The notes under the pieces are model-generated. The model ran no database searches. It was not told the origin of the DNA and saw nothing but the letters and a program-made list of their open reading frames with translations. The translations under genes and the position numbers were made by a program. Positions 58,022 through 64,000 of a stretch of DNA of 64,000 nt are shown here, one piece after another. Each line of letters opens with the position of its first letter. The stretch's first letter is position 1. The DNA comes from Owenia fusiformis (taxonomy: Eukaryota; Annelida; Polychaeta; Sabellida; Oweniidae), in contig CAIIXF020000011.1 of the NCBI GenBank assembly GCA_903813345.2, forward strand, positions 29,318,166-29,382,165, written 5' to 3'.

Positions 58022-58108
58022 TGACGTCAGACATGTATCGCCCAAGTAACAACTATGAAACAAACAGTCTAGACTTCACTGTTTTAATTTTAACAGTTTA
58101 TGACGTCA
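58022..58108. promoter_or_regulatory. Pair of CRE octamers
   Basis: Perfect TGACGTCA at 58022-58029 and 58101-58108, 79 bases apart. No gene start is clearly associated. Confidence 0.3.
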
Positions 58109-58246
58109 AAGGCACATTTCCTTACCGATATGGTTTGATGCCCCTTTGATTTACAGTGTATCAGTATTCTTAAAACAATTCTGGTAATTAAACTCAATTG
58201 ATGTTTCTTTGTCATGATATAAACCACCAGAAAACATAAGAAATAT

Positions 58247-58444
58247 TTATTTACTATTACTACTGTTAGTTTCCAATGATTTTTGCTGTTTCCACGTAGT
58301 TGTTTCTTGGACTTGATGATTGGTGGGGGTCTTAATACCTTTGGGTGTCTCCTCTCCCTTTCTTGCATCTTCCCTTTTGTTTTCTTCCCTATTGAAGAAT
58401 GGCTTAGGAATATCATTTATATCCATTTTAGATATTGTCTTCAC
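58247..58444 (-). CDS. Small hydrophilic ORF of doubtful status
   Basis: Minus-strand frame of 65 codons starting MKTISKMDINDIPKPF, then a charged KREDARKGEETPKGIKTPT stretch. The composition is coding-like, but it overlaps another open frame. It could be a terminal exon of an undetected gene. Confidence 0.2.
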   Translation of the reverse strand: MKTISKMDINDIPKPFFNREENKREDARKGEETPKGIKTPTNHQVQETTTWKQQKSLETNSSNSK

Positions 58445-58650
58445 GAGTGAAGAAAAAATTTGAAAAAAGTTTTCAAAATTAAAAAAAATTGAAAAACAAA
58501 TCTAGACCATCGAATATCACTTTTGAAATCATCAAATATCATTTTTTAAGAAGTGATATTCAATGGTTTTGGGGATTTTCACCAAAATATGATATCTTGA
58601 ATGATCCACATATCAAATATATCTTCACCTGATATTCGATCCTTGTAACC

Positions 58651-58820
58651 ATGGGATAAGTAGAGATTATCCTATATGAGGTTCAGGATATTGGGATTAT
58701 CCCGAGGCTAATATAATATATTTGCCCGAGGGCCGCAGGTCCCGAGGGAAAATATATTATATTGGCCAAGGGATAATCCCAATATCCTGAACCGACTATA
58801 GGATAATATGTTTATCCCAT
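58651..58820. mobile_element. 170-bp hairpin MITE, ATGGGATAA ends
   Basis: Inverted arms of about 75 bases: ATGGGATAAGTAGAGATTAT and TTCAGGATATTGGGATTATC at the left, mirrored at the right (GGGATAATCCCAATATCC, TTTATCCCAT). The centre is GAGGGCCGCAGGTCCCGAGG. Its TTATCC ends recall the elements at 42428 and 32595. Confidence 0.7.
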
Positions 58821-59088
58821 ACCAATCTTGGTCATCTGGTTCACATTGTTCAATCGTGGAAATATTCTAGAATATTCATGTCTATTTTTGTTTTCTTGGC
58901 GTGGGCGGATTTTTCTGTTCTCTCAAATATTCCCACATTTATTTTCTCGAATTTTTTAAGTGGATGCTCCTTCCATTTTTTAAACCATCAAACAGATCCC
59001 GATTGTCTGTGTTTTCTCCATTGTCGTTTACAATCATTATGCGAACGTTACAAATTATGAACAAATATGCGAGCGGCGATTATGACGT

Positions 59089-59162
59089 AGCGGGCAGATA
59101 TAAAGGGCAGATATACTATATCTGCCTGCTCAGAGCGGGACGTAAAGCTATATCTGCCCGCT
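59089..59162. repeat. Short hairpin of GGGCAGATATA repeats
   Basis: Begins AGCGGGCAGATATA and ends TATATCTGCCCGCT, with a second GGGCAGATATA / TATATCTGCC pair inside. Confidence 0.7.
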
Positions 59163-60245
59163 GATGAAAATATAAGTTTTTACAAACCGGCTTTATGTAC
59201 CTGTAACCCGTCCAAGTATGGGATAATAAAATTTACTCCACACTTCTGTTGCAAGGCTTCATAAATTCACTAAACCTTATTGATGTTGTAGTTTGACTTT
59301 TAAATGTTAAAAAGATGGCATGTAAGTGATAGAATTAGCCTCAAATGGATCATATCTTACTCCAGTAAAATCTTGAAAAATAAATGAAAAAATTGCAACA
59401 CAATGTAAACCTAGTGTAATCAATAGCCATTGGTAAGTGAAACAACATTTCAAAAATCTAGAAAAATCTAAGCAGTGGAAGACTAAGAATTCAAGGGATG
59501 AAGATACCCCCCTTAATCACCCCCTAAATCTCAATGATATAACTTTAAAAAAATCTCATTCGGCTCTCATTACAAAATTGTAGTTCTTTTTTTTGGATAT
59601 GCATCAGAGACATATTAAAATTGAGAAATCTTTTCAACAGAAAATTAAAAATTGTCAGAAAATGTATTTTTGTGTATGTTTATACCCTACCTTGTATTAT
59701 GTTTTGGATCATGTTTCACTATATTTATGTATAACTCTATTATCAGGCTTAATGGTAACTTGTAAAAATTCATGCTAGCTGAACTAATGTCAAAGATTAG
59801 GCATGGTCAATATCAAAACTTGAGCTTAATAGGTTTGTCAGAAAAAAATGCTGAAAATATCATAAATGTGTTAATTTTTCAGGTTCAATTTTAGGGTCAG
59901 GATTAGCTTGACCTAATAAGTTTTGCATTTGAAGTGTATCAGCCGAATTTTTGTCTTATTATTGTACTATTGATGAGTACAATCCAATAGAACATGATTT
60001 TGTAGATGAATGGAACATGGGAAAGTGCATAAAAATGATTCTGACATAAATTGGGGGGGGGGACTATTTCAGCTTTTCGAATAACATGTCAAGATCATGG
60101 TTTGCTTCTGCAAGAATACAAATTGCCTTTTTATATTGAGAAATGAACTTCAAAAATACACAATACTCTTTTATATTTATACCATGACTAAATTATCAAT
60201 GCTTGAAAACTTTTCATTTTCCATGACAATGCAATTACACTGTAT

Positions 60246-61072
60246 CTAAATCAATATCATCAATTTTATTTGTGTTTGCACATTTTTCTTTTTTTTTATG
60301 TTTGTTATCAGGATGCTATCCACAAAATGTGCCTTGAGTCTGTCCTTCATGTAACGGCAACTGAAAGGCTCATTTCCTTCTAAATACTCATTCATTTTTT
60401 CCAATGTCTCCTCAATTGAAATTTGCTCATCTTCAGCTTGCTCTAGATATTTTACTACCATTTTAAAAGCATTCTCCCTTTCTTCTTCTTGTGGCCTTCC
60501 CACATTTTTAACCTTTGAACCACCCTGTTCAAAAATTCGCGGGACATCCCTCCCAGTTCTAAAGTTTGTGCTACATACTTGATGGTACACAGCATCTGCT
60601 GCTGGAAGGTCTGGACAAAAAAGCATCCGATCTTTTACTTCATCGCTACATGGCGAATTAAGTTGTCGCATATTTTTAAACATGTGGAACTATAGTCTAG
60701 GGTCATTATAGGGTTCAGTTTGAAATCAGTCTTTCTACCTTGATATGGGTCACCCTGTCCACAAAATAGGCAATTTGTCTTATAATTGAATTTGACTTCT
60801 TGAGATCTTAGATTTTTGGAATTTCTTTCTGTTGGTGCACTTAGTTTCCGTTTCAAAGCAGATATGGCATTAGTATTTGTATACTCTTTTCTACAATGGA
60901 CATGAACAACTTGCCCAACTGCTATAGTAAAGCTATCATTTCTAGCATTAATTGCCTTTTGTAAACCTGACATGCCCTTTTCACCCAGTTTTACAGTTGG
61001 CACAGTACTGTCAGAGAGTGTTTCATTACAAAGTATGCACTCATCATTATCCACATCCATCATCTCAGCCAT
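60246..61072 (-). pseudogene. Frameshifted zinc-ribbon-like, transposon-associated protein
   Basis: Two overlapping minus-strand frames (61072-60635 and 60683-60246, 145 residues each) read as consecutive parts of one protein. The first has CILCNE and VHVHCRKEY, a C-x2-C ... H-x3-C site, and then NCLFCGQGD. The second has CPDLPAADAVYHQVC, then VGRPQEEERENAFKMVV and an acidic helical block. This order is that of a large uncharacterised family expanded in cnidarian, mollusc and echinoderm genomes, often next to mobile DNA. A one-base class shift at about 60640-60685 breaks it. The frame ends early after KKKKNVQTQ, so the downstream domain is missing. Confidence 0.65.
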
Positions 61073-61446
61073 GATTATGATTTCTACTTAACTAGTACTT
61101 AACTAACTACTTAACTAATCTTGTATATCTTATCTACTCTAACTAAATTATGTTAACTATCTTAACTACACTAAACTATCTCAACTACATGTAATTCATA
61201 TTTTATCACATAACAGCAATTAGCTAATTGCTATGGATGGTTCCCTATGACTGAATAGCTATATGTGAATGAAGCAAGACTGTATGTACATTATTATATA
61301 TCTACCATTTACATGAGAATATACAAGTATATAATTGTCTCGATATAGGAGGTATAGTGCAATGTCACAATAGTAACACTAAGACAAAGAAAAAAAATCT
61401 TCAGCTATATATACAATAGACTGTGTATCAACACAATTACACAACC

Positions 61447-61676
61447 TTACCACAAAATGTGGACTTTGGGATACCGCACCACAAATGTAAACTTGGGGAT
61501 ACACACAACAAAATGTGGACTTGGGAATACCGCACCACAAAATGTGGACTTGGGAATACCGTACCACAAAATGTGGACTTGGGAATACCGCACCACAAAA
61601 TGTGGACTTGGGGATACCACACCACAAAATGTGGACTTGGGGATACCGCACCACTAAATGTGGACTTGGGGATTCA
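61447..61676. repeat. 29-bp minisatellite, eight units
   Basis: Unit ACCACAAAATGTGGACTTGG plus GAATACCGC. Units 3 to 7 differ by one or two bases and the outer ones more. Because 29 is not a multiple of three and the unit has no stop, open frames appear in several frames on both strands. There are no spacers, so it is not a CRISPR. Confidence 0.95.
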
Positions 61677-61839
61677 GCTTGGTTCTGGACAATTAAATCA
61701 AAATCATACCTGTGTCCAAATACAGCTAACCAACTTTTCAGCTCACCTACCAGCACAGCTTTTCAGCACTGCTTATCAGCTCATCACAGCTCAATCCGCA
61801 AGGCAAATGACATCTGACATTGAAGCATTACATGTATAA

Positions 61840-63530
61840 CTCAACCTACATAATGTAATTTATCTTTTCATAATCAATTTATTCCTAGGTATGCAGATTA
61901 AATTTGCAATCACATCAAGGATATTTTTGGTTAAATTGCAATATTTAAATAATGCTTGTAATTTGGTTATAATGGAATATCACATAGATAATGTTTATTA
62001 TTTTAATTATTTAATAATACTAGATGAAAATAAGGCATACAAAATAATCTAAGCCATGAATGCACATTATTCGACCAATTCAACATCCCACATGCCATGC
62101 TCATCCAGTATTATAAGTGTTTATAGAACACACGTACTATACTATTTGCGTTTATTATGCTCTGTTACTATGGCAACCAATCATGTTCAGACTCATTACA
62201 TTAAAGAATTACATCAGCATCCATGACCTCTATAAATATAACTGTGACTGATCCTGTAAAATGACATTTCTAGGAAATAATCACCAAAAAGTGCCACGCC
62301 CACTTTTGAGTGGATAGAGTGATGGTCACCTAATAAAATATAGTCCAGAGTCAAAGATATCATATAATTCATCAAATTAATCATGTTATCTTATTAAACA
62401 CTCCCCATATATGTTTTAAGGGTAACTTTATGTTCATTTCTAAATGATTGGAAGAGAAATGGCAACATCAGTTAGTATAGGAAGCTTCAAATTTACTGAA
62501 ATATTAAAGATTTTGAGCATTTAAGTTGTGTTGCTATGGTAACCAATTGACCAATTTATATCAAACTTGCTGTGACAACTGAACTATATTTAGGTGCATG
62601 ATCCCTGAAAATTTTATTGTGATTGCAGTTACATAACAGAAATTATTAATGTTTATCATAGTACCCCTTCATAAAATTACCCCAGGGGGTATAAATGGTG
62701 ATTTAAAGGTTTTCCACCTCTTAGATTTTTCTAGATTTTTGATATGTCATTTTACTTACCAATGGATATTGATTACACTAGGTTTACATTTTGTTGCAAT
62801 TTTTTCATTTATTTGTGAATATTTACAACGGTTTTACTGGGCTCTTGACAAACTAACACTGCAACCATTCATATTTTACATGTAATTAGCAAAATTTCAA
62901 ATAGCTAACTAAATTTGGGACCTTGGCAGAATAAATTCTGTTTTTTGAAGTAAAGTCAGCTCAAAAGCTTTGATAAAAATATTTTGCATGCAGAAATGAT
63001 AAAAAAATGATAGACGCACAACTATCAGAAGAAAAAACAACATGTACAAAGCAATTGATACCACAGACTTTTCTTCAGGTCCGTATTAATACATAGAATT
63101 ATTTTGAGGATACCCAAAATAAGGAAACATCCAAGAGCCTGTTAAGATTAAACACCATCTTCTCACACTCGGTTTTCCCTGTGTTTGACCGATGGGAGCC
63201 GAGTGAATGATGATGATTATACATGGACTTTCAAGAGAGATTTAGTAGTTAGTCTAATCTAGGACCCTTTCTTCATTCTGGGTCTAATAAATTCCAAATT
63301 CTTCAGAACAATGCATATTTTATCCTCTCATTAGTGTTTACATAGTATCCATTTTTTCTAAAACCTTTATAAAGTTCAAATTTCCTGGCATCTTTTCACT
63401 ATAAGTAGTATTTCCCACAAACTTAAGACTGGATATTTCTATGTACCTTAAGAAAAATGATTGTATTTTATCATAAATTGTGCAGGACTGTAAACCTGAT
63501 ATTGCCAAGCAAATAATTCATTAATTGAGA
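61840..63530. other. Gene-free interval
   Basis: AT-rich with no supportable gene or RNA. A CAACATCCCACATGCC stretch and a TGCCACGCCC word (62292) shared with the TMEM39 insertion arms are the only notable pieces. Confidence 0.4.
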
Positions 63531-64000
63531 CAGGGCTGTCAACTTGGGACCACCTAATATGAGTGACTTCAAAATGTTGGACACCTAAGTCCAAATCTGA
63601 ACACTTTTGTCCAAATTTTGAACACCTTTGGCCAACTTTTAAACACCTTTGGCCAAAGTTTGAGCACCTTTGCCAAACTTTGAACACCTCAAATTTTTTG
63701 CGCCCGCTACGCTCGCGTTATTGTCAACGGGGGGGGGGGGGGGGGGGGGTAGGTACGAAAAATTTCCAATGAACATGCGTGACACATACGGGATTCGCGT
63801 GACAAATCCGAACAAATTGCGTTCGGTTTTTTCCGACGTTCGTATTTTTACCGTATCGTCAACATATTTTGAAAAATTTTCTACAGAAATATTTTTGCGT
63901 GACAATTACCAGGTAAAATGCGTATTTGCGTGACATTTTCTGTCACGCAAAAAAAACTGGCGTGACTTCAAATTCTTCAGCAAATGTGTGACAAATACGC
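63531..64000 (+). repeat. Dispersed repeat family A, copy 3, running off the window
   Basis: GGGCTGTCAACTTGGGACCA, ATGAGTGACTTCAAAA, a G20 tract followed by TAGGTACG, GTGACACATACGGGATTCGC, then TTTTGCGTGACAATTACCAG and GCAAATGTGTGACAAATACG. It is the longest copy. It differs from copy 1 by a block of five tandem about 23-base units (AACACCTTTGGCCAAACTTT-like, 63587-63690). Confidence 0.7.

Noticed and set aside
61447-61676. CRISPR-like regular repeat
   Set aside because: 29-bp units are directly adjacent with no spacers, and the genome is eukaryotic.

Overview
The window is animal nuclear DNA: AT-rich, split by long introns and dense with dispersed non-autonomous repeats. The three well-identified host genes (COQ3, WDR48, TMEM39) are conserved across Metazoa. 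The LINE, MITE and Helitron-like repeat landscape suggests a marine invertebrate. The phylum cannot be fixed from this sequence alone.

Layout, left to right. 1-4300: two minus-strand genes. One is a large intronless-bodied transposase-like protein that runs off the left edge. The other is a small PHD-like zinc protein. 4801-6465 has no gene but carries several CRE octamers. 6466-17183: COQ3, five plus-strand exons. Its introns hold two head-to-tail LINE fragments, several MITEs and, on the opposite strand, an intact single-exon uronyl/heparan-sulfate 2-O-sulfotransferase-like gene with a long repetitive stalk. 17378-18711: two small minus-strand ORFs of unknown function. 19002-20263: four tRNA-Gln genes, two UUG and two CUG. 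22596-26689: WDR48, minus strand, complete in four coding exons at 677 residues. 27743-40249: TMEM39, plus strand, complete in nine exons at 444 residues and arranged head to head with WDR48. Its last intron contains a roughly 5.6-kb insertion made of a dead LINE reverse transcriptase between two roughly 900-bp inverted arms. 40250-43042: gene-free, with hairpin elements. 43043-57109: a partly visible plus-strand gene of unknown family. Its 11.4-kb first intron holds an array of Helitron-like elements with an internal repeat of about 475 bp. 57500-64000: mariner/pogo-like and hairpin MITEs, a frameshifted zinc-ribbon-like transposon-associated gene, a 29-bp minisatellite, and a third copy of a dispersed repeat.

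The host genes do not form a pathway. COQ3 acts in mitochondrial ubiquinone synthesis, WDR48 activates deubiquitinases, TMEM39 acts in ER membrane trafficking, and the sulfotransferase would act in the Golgi.

The most unusual material is mobile DNA. (1) The intronic array combines subterminal inverted repeats, a 3' palindrome followed by CTAGT, and a long internal tandem repeat. This matches the Helentron-associated (HINE/DINE-1-like) plan. (2) Two tiny palindromic elements of 45 and 49 bp are each flanked by perfect 8-bp target duplications. (3) Two larger MITEs also have perfect 8-bp target duplications. Exon boundaries were set by reading GT/AG sites and checking that phases join. Family assignments come from recognised motifs, not from a search.
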